Part shown: positions 8,437-16,432 of the stretch, piece after piece | Layout: every line of letters starts with the position of its first letter | How positions within the stretch are numbered: the first letter of the stretch is position 1 | Assembly (NCBI GenBank): GCA_017550445.1 | Contig: JAFZOV010000155.1 | Coordinates: forward strand, 1-39,194 | Direction: 5' to 3' | Length of the DNA stretch: 39,194 nt | DNA from: Fibrobacter sp. | GTDB taxonomy: Bacteria > Fibrobacterota > Fibrobacteria > Fibrobacterales > Fibrobacteraceae | The notes under the pieces: generated by a model | What the model was told of the DNA's origin: nothing | The model's input: only the letters and a program-made list of their open reading frames with translations | Database searches by the model: none | Translations under genes and position numbers: made by a program

Positions 8437-9488
8437 TGAACCTCCAATTTACCGATCGTAGTATCACCGTAGCCATCGTGGGTTGCGGTGGTTTTATTGG
8501 TTGCCATCTATTGAAGGCAATCCTCGAACGCACGAGTTGGCGTGTGTTTGGCGTGGATCTTGAATCTTACCGTATTCAGGAACACTTGGCCAATGACCGG
8601 TTTGAATTTTTATGCGCAGACCTTGCTGATTCGGCTGTGGTTGAGCGAATTGCCCAGTACCCGGTAGTGGTGAACCTGGCGGCAATCTGCACTCCTGGCC
8701 GTTATATGGCTGAAGCTGCCGAAGTCATTCGCAGCAATTACGACCATCCGCGGGCGCTGGCGGATGCTTGCGCCAAGAGCGGCAGTTGGCTCATTCATTT
8801 TTCCACTTCCGAAATTTACGGTAAGACTACTGCAAATTCCGGTGCGCTTTTGGAAGATGATTCTGAAATTGTGCTGGGCCCTGTGGCGGCAAGCCGCTGG
8901 AGCTATGCCACGGCAAAACTCTTGACCGAACGCTACATGGCGGGGCTTGCTGGCTTGAATTGGACGGTGGTGCGTCCGTTTAATTTCGTAGGTCCGTTCA
9001 TGGACTTTATGCCAGGCGTGGATGGCGAGGGCATTCCTCGTGTGTTGGCGAATTTCTCGACAGCGCTTGTGCGTGGCGAAACCCTTAAGCTTGTGAACGG
9101 TGGTGTGGCCAGGCGTTGTTTTACCTCGGTGCATGATGCAGTTGATTTTATCTTTTGCCTCTTTGCCCATGCCGATGCGGCCGCTGGTCAGGCTTTCAAT
9201 GTGGGCAATGCCGATAACGAGGTCTCCGTTGCAGAATTGGCTGGCTTGATGCGTTCGATTTTTGCATCGGTTAAGGGTGTATCAGAAAGTGAAGTGCCCG
9301 GTGTGGAAGTGGTGTCAGGCGAAGACTATTACGGCAAGGGTTACGATGATTCCTTGCGTAGGCTCCCGTCGGTAGCAAAAGCCGAGAATCTGTTGGGCTT
9401 TAAGGCGAAAATTCCGCTCCGAACAGCCCTCGAAGAATCTTTAGCATGGTTTGTGAAACATTACGACATACGTCATTGCGAGCCATAG
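8436..9488 (+). CDS. NAD-dependent epimerase/dehydratase, ArnA-dehydrogenase-like (possible UDP-glucuronate decarboxylase)
   Basis: This is an extended short-chain dehydrogenase of 350 residues. The Rossmann motif GCGGFIG is at residues 16-22. FSTSEIYG supplies the catalytic Ser/Thr region and YATAK supplies Tyr157 and Lys161. Stretches such as RFEFLCADLADS and VRPFNFVGPFMDFMPG resemble the C-terminal dehydrogenase/decarboxylase half of ArnA and UDP-apiose/xylose synthases. It should therefore oxidise and possibly decarboxylate a UDP-sugar acid in the cytoplasm. The start overlaps the lipoprotein stop (TAATG). The last five codons (RHCEP) and the TAG stop lie inside a palindromic repeat (9471-9502), so the native C-terminus has been replaced or extended by repeat DNA. 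The exact substrate is not certain. Confidence 0.8.
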   Translation: MNLQFTDRSITVAIVGCGGFIGCHLLKAILERTSWRVFGVDLESYRIQEHLANDRFEFLCADLADSAVVERIAQYPVVVNLAAICTPGRYMAEAAEVIRSNYDHPRALADACAKSGSWLIHFSTSEIYGKTTANSGALLEDDSEIVLGPVAASRWSYATAKLLTERYMAGLAGLNWTVVRPFNFVGPFMDFMPGVDGEGIPRVLANFSTALVRGETLKLVNGGVARRCFTSVHDAVDFIFCLFAHADAAAGQAFNVGNADNEVSVAELAGLMRSIFASVKGVSESEVPGVEVVSGEDYYGKGYDDSLRRLPSVAKAENLLGFKAKIPLRTALEESLAWFVKHYDIRHCEP

Positions 9489-9502
9489 GCGAAGCAATCC
9501 AT
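9471..9502. repeat. GTCATTGCGAG-type palindromic repeat (copy D1) overlapping the epimerase 3' end
   Basis: CGTCATTGCGAGC pairs with GGCGAAGCAATCC around a short centre, as an imperfect palindrome. The second copy in the window, at 30679-30759, has the same ends but a longer interior. Repeats with these ends are, from memory, seen in other bacterial genomes. Here the left end encodes RHCEP and supplies the stop codon of the epimerase gene, and the right end sits just before the GT2 start at 9508. Confidence 0.7.
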
Positions 9503-9507
9503 TTTTG

Positions 9508-10248
9508 ATGAATTTAGATTACTTTATTTTTATTCCTGCTTATAACGTCGCTAATACTCTTGCTTCGGTATTGCAAAAAATTCCCGAGAGCGTATGGAAT
9601 CGCGCTATAGCCCTTGTGATTGACGACGGCTCCGTAGACGATACTCGCGGCGCTTTTGAAAATTATGTGGCTGGCTTAGATAATGAAAAAACGGCTCTGC
9701 AAAGGTCGCGCCTCCGTTACATGCGCTTTGAGCAAAATCATGGATATGGGGCCGTTGTTAAGAAAGGTGTTTCCGAAGGGCTTCGGTCTGGAGCGGCCTA
9801 TATTGCCTGTTTGCATGGCGATGGTCAGTATCCGGCCGAAAAACTACAGGATTTTTTTGACCATTTGAAGTCGAATAAGGTCGCCTTGGTGCAGGGTTCT
9901 CGTCATTTGATCCGTGGCGGTGCAAAAGCGGGGAAGATGCCTTTGTACAAGCGTCTTGGTGGAACCTTCTTGACATCGGTTGAAAATATGGCTTTCAAGC
10001 AGAAACTCACGGATCGCCATAGCGGGTTTATAGTCTATTCTGCGGATTTCTTGAAAAAGGTGAATCTTGAAAAGTTGAGTCACTCTTTTGATATCGACTT
10101 GGAACTTATTTCCGTTGCTGATGCCCGGGGCTTGAAACTGGCGGAACTTCCTATTCCGACGCGCTATGCCGATGAAAAATCGAATTTGAATGTTGTTACT
10201 TACGGTTTGAGAGTCTTAAGGCAAGTCTTGCGCCGCCTTGGTGCTTAA
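9508..10248 (+). CDS. GT2 family glycosyltransferase, dolichyl-phosphate-mannose-synthase-like
   Basis: The protein has 246 residues with a single GT-A fold. It opens YFIFIPAYNVANTLASVLQK and has VIDDGSVDDT near residue 37 (nucleotide-sugar binding) and CLHGDGQYPAEKL as the metal-binding DxD-type motif. No membrane segment is seen, so it would transfer sugar to a lipid carrier at the inner face of the membrane. The ATG at 9508 is used; the GTCATTGCGAG repeat sits immediately upstream and there is no clear ribosome site. It follows a nucleotide-sugar epimerase, so the pair may make and use one activated sugar. Acceptor and donor are unknown. Confidence 0.85.
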   Translation: MNLDYFIFIPAYNVANTLASVLQKIPESVWNRAIALVIDDGSVDDTRGAFENYVAGLDNEKTALQRSRLRYMRFEQNHGYGAVVKKGVSEGLRSGAAYIACLHGDGQYPAEKLQDFFDHLKSNKVALVQGSRHLIRGGAKAGKMPLYKRLGGTFLTSVENMAFKQKLTDRHSGFIVYSADFLKKVNLEKLSHSFDIDLELISVADARGLKLAELPIPTRYADEKSNLNVVTYGLRVLRQVLRRLGA

Positions 10249-10265
10249 TCTGGCTTTTATATATT
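10237..10265 (+). promoter_or_regulatory. Promoter for endonuclease IV gene, probably leaderless
   Basis: TTGGTG (10237-10242), a 17-bp spacer and TATATT (10260-10265) match sigma-70 boxes. The ATG is only 9 bp after the -10 box and no Shine-Dalgarno sequence lies between, so the transcript should begin at or within about three bases of the start codon. The promoter overlaps the end of the GT2 gene. Confidence 0.6.
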
Positions 10266-10274
10266 TAGGGTGTT

Positions 10275-11102
10275 ATGCATATCGGTTGTCATTTATCATC
10301 TTCGGCCGGCTTTTTGGCCATGGGGCAGACGGCGCTTTCGATTGGCGCTGATACTTTTCAGTTCTTTACGCGCAATCCTCGCGGCGGGTCGGCAAAACCT
10401 TTTGATGCTGCTGACGCCCAGGCGCTTGTCAAGTTGCTGAACGACAATCATTTTGCCCCGATTCTGGCGCATGCCCCTTATACGCTGAATGCTTGCGCCG
10501 CTGACGAAGGCCTGCGGGGGTACGCTGTCGATGTGATGATTGATGATATTTGGCGCATGGATCATTTCCCCGGCGCGATGTATAATTTCCACCCCGGTAG
10601 TCATGTAAAGCAGGGCGTCGAAGTGGGCGTGGATTTGATTTCGCAGGCTCTGAACAAAATCCTGAAGCCGGAGCAAAAGACGCTTGTGCTGCTTGAAACG
10701 ATGGCGGGTAAGGGCTCCGAGGTGGGGCGAACTTTTGAAGAACTGCGCGCCATTATTGACCGAGTTGAATTGAGCGATAAACTGGGCATTTGCCTGGATA
10801 CGTGCCATGTGTTTGACGGCGGCTATAACATTATTGATGACTTGGATGGCGTCCTTGAAAATTTTGACAAGGTGATTGGCTTAAAACGTCTGAAGGCGAT
10901 TCATCTGAACGATAGCAAGAACCCCATGGGTAGCCATAAGGACCGCCACGAGGTTTTAGGGGCTGGGTTTATCGGCTTGGATGCACTCACTCGTGTGGTG
11001 AACCATACGGCGCTAAAGAATTTGCCGTTTTACCTGGAAACCCCGAATGAATTGCCCGGCTACGCCAAAGAAATCGCCCTGATGCGCGAACGTGCGAAAT
11101 AG
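10275..11102 (+). CDS. nfo: Endonuclease IV (AP endonuclease)
   Basis: This zinc-dependent enzyme nicks DNA 5' of abasic sites in base-excision repair. The protein has 275 residues, the usual length, and is a single TIM barrel. Family landmarks are [13 protein letters not shown] at the start, [33 protein letters not shown] and GSHKDRHE, which together supply the metal-binding His, Glu and Asp residues. It has its own promoter with no ribosome site and stands alone between a glycosyltransferase and a MoxR operon, so it is probably transcribed separately. Nothing is missing or unusual in the protein. Confidence 0.96.
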   Translation: MHIGCHLSSSAGFLAMGQTALSIGADTFQFFTRNPRGGSAKPFDAADAQALVKLLNDNHFAPILAHAPYTLNACAADEGLRGYAVDVMIDDIWRMDHFPGAMYNFHPGSHVKQGVEVGVDLISQALNKILKPEQKTLVLLETMAGKGSEVGRTFEELRAIIDRVELSDKLGICLDTCHVFDGGYNIIDDLDGVLENFDKVIGLKRLKAIHLNDSKNPMGSHKDRHEVLGAGFIGLDALTRVVNHTALKNLPFYLETPNELPGYAKEIALMRERAK

Positions 11103-11119
11103 GCCTTAATTGTAAATAA

Positions 11120-11150
11120 TTGTTGATTATCGGCCGCTTTTATATATATT
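11120..11150 (+). promoter_or_regulatory. Promoter for the MoxR operon, probably leaderless
   Basis: TTGTTG (11120-11125) with a 17-bp spacer to TATATA (11143-11148), or TTGATT (11123-11128) with 16 bp to TATATT (11145-11150), gives a sigma-70-like promoter. The ATG at 11157 lies 6 bp after TATATT, and no Shine-Dalgarno sequence is present. Confidence 0.55.
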
Positions 11151-11156
11151 TAAAGT

Positions 11157-12068
11157 ATGGTAAAAGAGCTGATAGATTCTTTAAATGGGGTGCTGCTCGG
11201 AAAATCCGAGACGGTAGAACTTTTGGTCATGGCGCTGTTGGCCGACGGTCACGTGCTGGTAGAAGATGTTCCCGGCACGGGCAAGACCACGCTTTCAAAA
11301 GCGCTTGCGGCTGCGATTGGTGCAGACTTTGCGCGAATCCAGTTTACGCCGGATTTGTTGCCTGCCGATGTGACGGGCGGTGCGGTTTTCAAGGCGAATA
11401 CCGGTGACTTTGAAATCAAGAAGGGGCCTGTCTTTACCCAGGTGCTCTTGGCAGATGAAATTAACCGTGCCTCGCCGCGTACGCAGAGCGCCTTGCTCGA
11501 AGCCATGGAAGAACGCCAGGTTTCGTTGGAAGGAGAGCGCTATAAGTTGCCGGAACTCTTTATGGTACTGGCGACCGAGAACCCGGTGGAATTCCACGGG
11601 GTGTTCCCGCTGCCTGAAGCGCAGATGGACCGCTTTATGGTGCGTATTTCGGTGGGGTATCCGACGGCAGATACGGAGCTTGATATTTTGCGGGCTCATC
11701 GCACGGGGCGTCCGCTCGATTCTGTGCGTGCGGTGACGGTTCCTGGAGAAGTCTTGACGGCACGCGGCCAAGTGCAGCGGATTCACATTGACGAATCTCT
11801 GGAACGCTACATTGTGAGCCTGGTGCAGGCGACGCGTAACGATGGCGGCGTGCGTCTCGCGGCAAGCCCCCGAGCGGGCATGAACCTGGTGCGCATGGCG
11901 CAGGCCTGTGCGTATGTGAATGGCCGCGACTTCGTGAATCCTGATGATGTGCAGCGGGTGTTCTTCCCGGTGATGGAACACCGTGTGTTCGCCAAGGATA
12001 GCGGCGATCCTGAAGCCAGCAAGAAGATTCTGCAGGGAATACTCAAGCAGGTCAATATACCGAAATAA
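11157..12068 (+). CDS. MoxR-family AAA+ ATPase
   Basis: The protein has 303 residues, typical of MoxR. Walker A is DVPGTGKTTLSKAL near residues 37-50, Walker B is VLLADEINRASPRTQ near 97-111, and the sensor region LATENPVEFHGVFPLPEAQMDRF follows near 140. The C-terminal lid contains ASPRAGMNL. MoxR proteins act as chaperones that help activate or assemble partner proteins, usually with DUF58 and von Willebrand factor proteins. Here the next genes are a DUF58 protein and a membrane transglutaminase, the standard partner set. It heads the operon; a heptamer element separates it from the DUF58 gene. Confidence 0.95.
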   Translation: MVKELIDSLNGVLLGKSETVELLVMALLADGHVLVEDVPGTGKTTLSKALAAAIGADFARIQFTPDLLPADVTGGAVFKANTGDFEIKKGPVFTQVLLADEINRASPRTQSALLEAMEERQVSLEGERYKLPELFMVLATENPVEFHGVFPLPEAQMDRFMVRISVGYPTADTELDILRAHRTGRPLDSVRAVTVPGEVLTARGQVQRIHIDESLERYIVSLVQATRNDGGVRLAASPRAGMNLVRMAQACAYVNGRDFVNPDDVQRVFFPVMEHRVFAKDSGDPEASKKILQGILKQVNIPK

Positions 12069-12071
12069 AAA

Positions 12072-12155
12072 ATGTGCAATGTGTGATGTGTAATGAGAAA
12101 TGAAAATTTTCTTATCATGCATTTCACATCTCACACTACACACTTCACATTTACT
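12072..12155. repeat. Heptamer element, ATGTG family, two-armed (copy A2)
   Basis: It starts 3 bp after the MoxR stop. The left arm has units ATGTGCA, ATGTGTG, ATGTGTA, ATGAGAA and ATGAAAA. After a short AT-rich centre, the right arm has ATTTCAC, ATCTCAC, ACTACAC, ACTTCAC and ATTTACT, exactly in 7-bp register up to the ATG of the next gene at 12156. The arms are roughly complementary, so the transcript could fold into a long hairpin. Confidence 0.8.
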
Positions 12156-13355
12156 ATGTATTCCTTCCTCAAATGGTTGTTGAGCGCGTTTCCGCGGGCC
12201 CCGAAAAAATCGGGCGTTTTGATGGCTGTTTATTTTTGGTGGCTGGATTACTTTACGCCGGCGGGTCGTGCGTTTGCCTCGCTATTTCTGCTTGCGATGT
12301 TTGCTGGTGCGGTGCCCGGATTCTGGGCGGCTTGGATTTTTGCGGGTATTGATTTTCTGCTTTTCTTGGGGCTTGTATTCAGCCTGTTTGGAACAGCGAA
12401 GCGGAGTAAAATTTGGATAGAAAGTGTTTCTGTGAATCGCGTGCGCGAAGGCGAAACGGCTACGGTGACTGCGTATGTGGCGGTGCGCTCGACGATAGAC
12501 TGCGTGACTTTGGGGGCGAACCGTTTGCCGCCCTCGCTTACAGGCGTTGAATCGGATCGCGAGAAGATTAAGAAGGGTGAGCCGCCGCGCAAGATGGAAT
12601 GCCAAGTGCGTACCACGCGCCGCGGCTCCTTTATGCTCACGAAAGTGGCGGCGAATGTGCCTGAAATCATGGGACTATTGCGCTGGCCCTATGGCTTTAA
12701 CGGTTCGGTAGAATTGCTGGTTTACCCGCGTGCGCTCAAGGTGCAAGATTTCCCGTTCCTCACGCAGGGTGCTTCGGGCATGGTGTTTGCGCCCTTCTTG
12801 ATGCCGAGCCTGACCCGTGGCATGAATTTTATAGGCGTGCGCCCCTACCGCGAAGGCGATTCCCTTCGAGATTTGCACCACAAGGCCTTTGCCCGTTATG
12901 GTAAGCCTTTCACGAAGGAATTCGAGGTGGAGCGCGGCGCGGGCGTGATTCTGCTCTTGGATACGGCGACGCCGAATTTCAAGTCGCGGCAGTACTTGGA
13001 GCAGGCGATACGCTTGGTGGCTGCAGTGGGCGAGTGGCTCTTGGATCGCGAAATCCTCGGGCGATTCTTTATCGACAGCGAAGAAATTGCCTTGGACGGC
13101 GGCAGCGAAAGCCGCAAGAATTTGCTGGATGCTTTGGCGCGAATTCCGCCTGCATCGCTTGCGCACGGAAAACAGCCTGCTCCTTGGGCGCCTGCGGCGC
13201 GCCCGATGGATCCTGTGCTCCGCATTGGACTTTACGAAAACGATGAACCGCTTGTAAACAAACATGTCGTGGTCGGTAATTATCCGGCTTCGACCGAAGA
13301 TAGATTGCTGGTAGTTTCGCCTGAAGATTTGGATGGCGAGAGGGTAACGCTATGA
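12156..13355 (+). CDS. DUF58 domain membrane protein
   Basis: The protein has 399 residues. Hydrophobic stretches near residues 28-70 should form two membrane helices. The DUF58 signature FIGVRPYREGDSLRDLHHKAFARYGKPFTKEFE lies near 225-258 and is followed by a VILLLDTATPNF strand of von Willebrand A-like character. DUF58 proteins are regular partners of MoxR ATPases. The ATG at 12156 is chosen because the frame upstream of it lies entirely in the heptamer repeat. The stop overlaps the next start by four bases (ATGA), a sign of coupled translation. The cellular process it serves is not known. Confidence 0.9.
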   Translation: MYSFLKWLLSAFPRAPKKSGVLMAVYFWWLDYFTPAGRAFASLFLLAMFAGAVPGFWAAWIFAGIDFLLFLGLVFSLFGTAKRSKIWIESVSVNRVREGETATVTAYVAVRSTIDCVTLGANRLPPSLTGVESDREKIKKGEPPRKMECQVRTTRRGSFMLTKVAANVPEIMGLLRWPYGFNGSVELLVYPRALKVQDFPFLTQGASGMVFAPFLMPSLTRGMNFIGVRPYREGDSLRDLHHKAFARYGKPFTKEFEVERGAGVILLLDTATPNFKSRQYLEQAIRLVAAVGEWLLDREILGRFFIDSEEIALDGGSESRKNLLDALARIPPASLAHGKQPAPWAPAARPMDPVLRIGLYENDEPLVNKHVVVGNYPASTEDRLLVVSPEDLDGERVTL

Positions 13356-15385
13356 TGGCGAGCGAGAAAGTGGATATTCGCTACGCCTTCAAGGTGCTGT
13401 TCCTTTGCATTGCCTCGGTGAACCTGGGCAATACCTTTGACTTTTTGTGGCTGGGACTTTTATTTGCGATCTACTTTCTGGTCATTGGCGTGCTGAATGC
13501 CACACGCCGCCGTGAATTTGCCAAGCGTCCGCGCTACAACAAAATCTTGGCTTATGGCGCGATTGTCCCGTTGGCACTTTTCTGGGTGATGACTCCGTCC
13601 GTTGAAAACGGCGTGTCGCCTTATTTGATTTTCTTGCCGGGAATTTACTTGCTGTATTTGGCTGTGTTGCAGGAACGGAGCCGTGGGAATGGCGGTTACG
13701 AGGCGTTTGTCGCCTTTGATGGCGTGGCCGTCTTGTTGATGGGAATGTATACGGTACCTCGTGGCTGGGCGCCTGTGGGACTCGTGGAATTCTTGCTTGC
13801 GTTAGGTGCTTACAGCCGTCGCGGAACATCGCCTTACAAGTACTTGTTGTTCCTGTTGGTGATTGCCGGTCTTGGCGGAATCTCTTACGGTGGCTGGCTT
13901 CACTGGAAAAATCAGCGATACCGTTACGGGGCCAAAATGGCCGAAGAGTATTACCAGCGCAACCGCATGATGGGCTTTGATCCGGTAGCAGCTCTGGGTA
14001 GTTTCGGAAGCAACTACAATTCCCGTTACAATAGTCAGGTGGTGTTGCGTGTATGGGATAAAAATCCTTCACGCTACCTTAAGGCGGCAAGCTACGAAAA
14101 GTACGTGGCGGGCATCTGGAAATTGCCGACGTCGTTTGCGAAAAGACTTTACCCTGCCTATTATCAAGTGGACTATGCCGTGTTCGAAACGGAGGATTCG
14201 TTGACGAAGACGGATTCCCTGCGCGAAGTGGAGCAGATTTGGGTGCAGTCGACACTGGATAATTTTGGCTTTGCCTTTGCGCCTTATGGAGCCGTGGGCT
14301 ATGCTGCGAAGGATGTGGATTCGCTTACTTATTATGCGGGCGGCATGGTGCAGGGCCTGAACGGGAACGGAAAACGTTCGGACTGGCATTATTTTAAGTG
14401 CAGGCCTGTTTCGGAAGAGAAGGCTCCGCGGGCTTGCTCCTTGCCGGATACCTTGCTTATGCCGAGTGCGGGCGACTTGATGGTAGGCAAGCGCTACTGG
14501 CCGCTAATCGATACGGTAATTGCGGCGATGAATTTGCGTGATTCGGCGCAGGAAGTCTCGGATTCAGAGGTGCTTCAGAAAATTCTTGCCTATTATCTTG
14601 CGAACTTTACCTATTCCCTGACGGTGCCAGGAATTTCCCGCTGGGAAGGTGGCGGGGGCAATGTGGAAAAAGATCCCTTGTCAATTTTCTGGCGCGAAAA
14701 GCAGGGCTTCTGCGAATATTATGCGACTTTGGCGACTCTGGTGCTGCGCCGCTTGAATATCCCGGCGAGGTATGTGACGGGCTTTGCGAACCCGGAAGTG
14801 GCGGAAGGGCGTCCTTATTCCATTTTCCGCCGCAAGCATTCGCATGCATGGGTCGAAGCGTTTGCGGATGGCCGCTGGGTTGTTTTCGACCCGACGCCTC
14901 CCATTTTGCCGCAGTTTGCGGAATCGCCTAGCTGGTGGAGCGTTAAATGGGAGGGCGTGCGCGGGCGTTTCGCCCGCGTGATGCATGCCCTTAAAGAAGG
15001 CGAATGGCGTCGCGTCGTCGATAGTTGGCAGAATCAGTCAACTGTTTTGCTTGAAAGTCCGATACTTTATGCGGTGCTCGCGATTCTTATCGTAGGTTTC
15101 GCTGGCCGCAAGATTTATATTGCGTATAAATTAAACTCCAAGAATCGCGCCTTTGTTTCGGCTCGGTCTCTAGAATGGGCTGACGAGTTGAATCGCGCTG
15201 AACGGGATTTGGCCCGCATAGGATTGCGCCGTGAGCCAGGCGAAACTGTCGGCAAATTTACCATTCGCGTGAGGATCGCGCTTTCACACCTCGCCGAGGA
15301 CCAATCCTCTCTCAAAAAAATGCAGAAGGCACGCTTGGCCTTGGAAATTCTCGACGAATACGAAACAAACCGCTGGAGAAAATAA
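13352..15385 (+). CDS. Membrane transglutaminase-like protein (TgpA type)
   Basis: The protein has 677 residues. Several hydrophobic helices lie within residues 1-200, then a periplasmic region, then a transglutaminase core with a full Cys-His-Asp triad: Cys454 in QGFCEYYATLATLVLRRL, His498 in HSHAWVEAF and Asp513 in VVFDPTPP. Another membrane helix lies near residues 567-587 and a cytoplasmic tail with ERDLARIGLRREPGETVGKF follows. TgpA-like proteins occur with MoxR and DUF58 genes, and the bacterial versions probably modify or cleave cell-envelope proteins. Start overlaps the DUF58 stop. The catalytic residues are intact, so activity is expected; the target is unknown. Confidence 0.9.
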   Translation: MMASEKVDIRYAFKVLFLCIASVNLGNTFDFLWLGLLFAIYFLVIGVLNATRRREFAKRPRYNKILAYGAIVPLALFWVMTPSVENGVSPYLIFLPGIYLLYLAVLQERSRGNGGYEAFVAFDGVAVLLMGMYTVPRGWAPVGLVEFLLALGAYSRRGTSPYKYLLFLLVIAGLGGISYGGWLHWKNQRYRYGAKMAEEYYQRNRMMGFDPVAALGSFGSNYNSRYNSQVVLRVWDKNPSRYLKAASYEKYVAGIWKLPTSFAKRLYPAYYQVDYAVFETEDSLTKTDSLREVEQIWVQSTLDNFGFAFAPYGAVGYAAKDVDSLTYYAGGMVQGLNGNGKRSDWHYFKCRPVSEEKAPRACSLPDTLLMPSAGDLMVGKRYWPLIDTVIAAMNLRDSAQEVSDSEVLQKILAYYLANFTYSLTVPGISRWEGGGGNVEKDPLSIFWREKQGFCEYYATLATLVLRRLNIPARYVTGFANPEVAEGRPYSIFRRKHSHAWVEAFADGRWVVFDPTPPILPQFAESPSWWSVKWEGVRGRFARVMHALKEGEWRRVVDSWQNQSTVLLESPILYAVLAILIVGFAGRKIYIAYKLNSKNRAFVSARSLEWADELNRAERDLARIGLRREPGETVGKFTIRVRIALSHLAEDQSSLKKMQKARLALEILDEYETNRWRK

Positions 15386-15469
15386 TGTGTGCGGCTGCGC
15401 TGCTATGTGTAGTGTGTAATGACGAATGAATAATTAATCATCTCACATCCCACATTCCACATTTTACTA
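15385..15469. repeat. Heptamer element, ATGTG family, two-armed (copy A3)
   Basis: It overlaps the last base of the TgpA stop codon. Left-arm units include ATGTGTG, ATGTGTA, GTGTGTA, ATGACGA and ATGAATA; right-arm units include ATCTCAC, ATCCCAC, ATTCCAC and ATTTTAC. A GC-rich insert (GCGGCTGCGCTGC) interrupts the left arm. The dapB ribosome site (AGGAG) lies about 20 bp beyond its end. Confidence 0.78.
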
Positions 15470-15497
15470 TCTTATCCCTAAAAAACTAGGAGTTATT

Positions 15498-16328
15498 ATG
15501 TCTGTTCAAGTGATGGTTAATGGTATTCCGGGCAACATGGGTCGCATTGTGGCCGAAACCTGTGTGGCTCGCGGTTTGGAACTTGTCCCGTATTCTCTGA
15601 CGGGTGAAATTATCGTGGAAAACGAAGCCGAAGTCGCCGGCAAGACCATTCAACTCTTGAAGCCGAGCAATCGTGAAGCTCGCATTGGCGAAGTGCTCGC
15701 CAAGTACCCGAACGTGGTTTGCATTGACTATACGCACCCGACGGCTGTGAATGACAACGCTGAATTCTACGTGAAGCACAAGATTCCGTTCGTGATGGGC
15801 ACTACCGGCGGCGATCGCGAAGCTCTCGCCAAGCTCGTTGCCGACGCTAATCACCCGAGTGTGATTGCTCCGAATATGGCAAAGCAGATTGTCGCTTTCC
15901 AGACGATGATTGAATTTTTGGCGAAGGAATTCCCGACGGCATTCAGCGGCTACAAGCTCTCCGTGGTTGAAAGCCACCAGAAGACTAAGGCCGATACGAG
16001 CGGTACCGCCCGCGCTGTGGTCGGCGACTTCCAGAAGATGGGCTTCGACTTCACTGTCGATGACATCGAAAAAGTCCGCAACGAAAAGGAACAGATGGAA
16101 CGCATGCATGTGCCCGAAGAATACCTCGGCGGCCATGCCTTCCATACCTACAGCCTCGACAGCGCCGATGGCACGGTTCACTTTGAATTCCAGCACAATG
16201 TGTGCGGCCGTAAGATTTACGCCGAAGGCACTGTGGATGCCGTGAACTTCCTTGCTTGCCACATTGCAAACGGAACCGCCAGACCCTTCAACATGATGGA
16301 CGTGCTCCGCTCCGGCAAGATGCGCTAA
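15498..16328 (+). CDS. dapB: 4-hydroxy-tetrahydrodipicolinate reductase, plant-type
   Basis: DapB reduces the cyclic product of DapA in the lysine and diaminopimelate pathway, using NAD(P)H. The protein has 276 residues. The nucleotide loop is VNGIPGNMGRIVAE (residues 8-21), TTGG is near 116, and the catalytic/substrate motif ESHQKTKADTSGTA near 157-170 corresponds to the classical SHHxxKxDxPSGTA with small changes. Its sequence style resembles the plant-type subgroup found in plants and some bacteria. AGGAG lies 6 nt before the ATG. It is flanked by a heptamer element on each side and appears to be a single-gene unit, with no other lysine genes nearby. Confidence 0.93.
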   Translation: MSVQVMVNGIPGNMGRIVAETCVARGLELVPYSLTGEIIVENEAEVAGKTIQLLKPSNREARIGEVLAKYPNVVCIDYTHPTAVNDNAEFYVKHKIPFVMGTTGGDREALAKLVADANHPSVIAPNMAKQIVAFQTMIEFLAKEFPTAFSGYKLSVVESHQKTKADTSGTARAVVGDFQKMGFDFTVDDIEKVRNEKEQMERMHVPEEYLGGHAFHTYSLDSADGTVHFEFQHNVCGRKIYAEGTVDAVNFLACHIANGTARPFNMMDVLRSGKMR

Positions 16329-16330
16329 TT

Positions 16331-16432
16331 AATTCGGAATTCGGATTTCGGAATTATGAATTAATTATTAGGCGGCTTCGCCGCGATTATATCGGCTCCG
16401 AACTCTGAATTCTGAACTCTGAATTAGAATTT
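16331..16432. repeat. Heptamer element, ATTCxGA family, two-armed with GC hairpin (copy B1)
   Basis: It begins 2 bp after the dapB stop. Left units are of the form ATTCGGA, ATTCGGA, TTTCGGA, ATTATGA; right units are ACTCTGA, ATTCTGA, ACTCTGA, ATTAGAA. The centre has a strong hairpin GCGGC-TTC-GCCGC (16372-16384). It fills the whole gap up to the ATG of the permease gene. Confidence 0.78.

Noticed and set aside
9471..9502. Transposase or insertion sequence associated with the GTCATTGCGAG repeats
   Set aside because: No transposase gene or fragment is present near either copy. The elements are 32 and about 81 bp and could only be moved in trans.
12093..12155. Earlier ATG for the DUF58 protein
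   Set aside because: The 21 extra codons lie wholly within the heptamer element (Thr/His-rich, no homology). The family-like sequence starts after the ATG at 12156.
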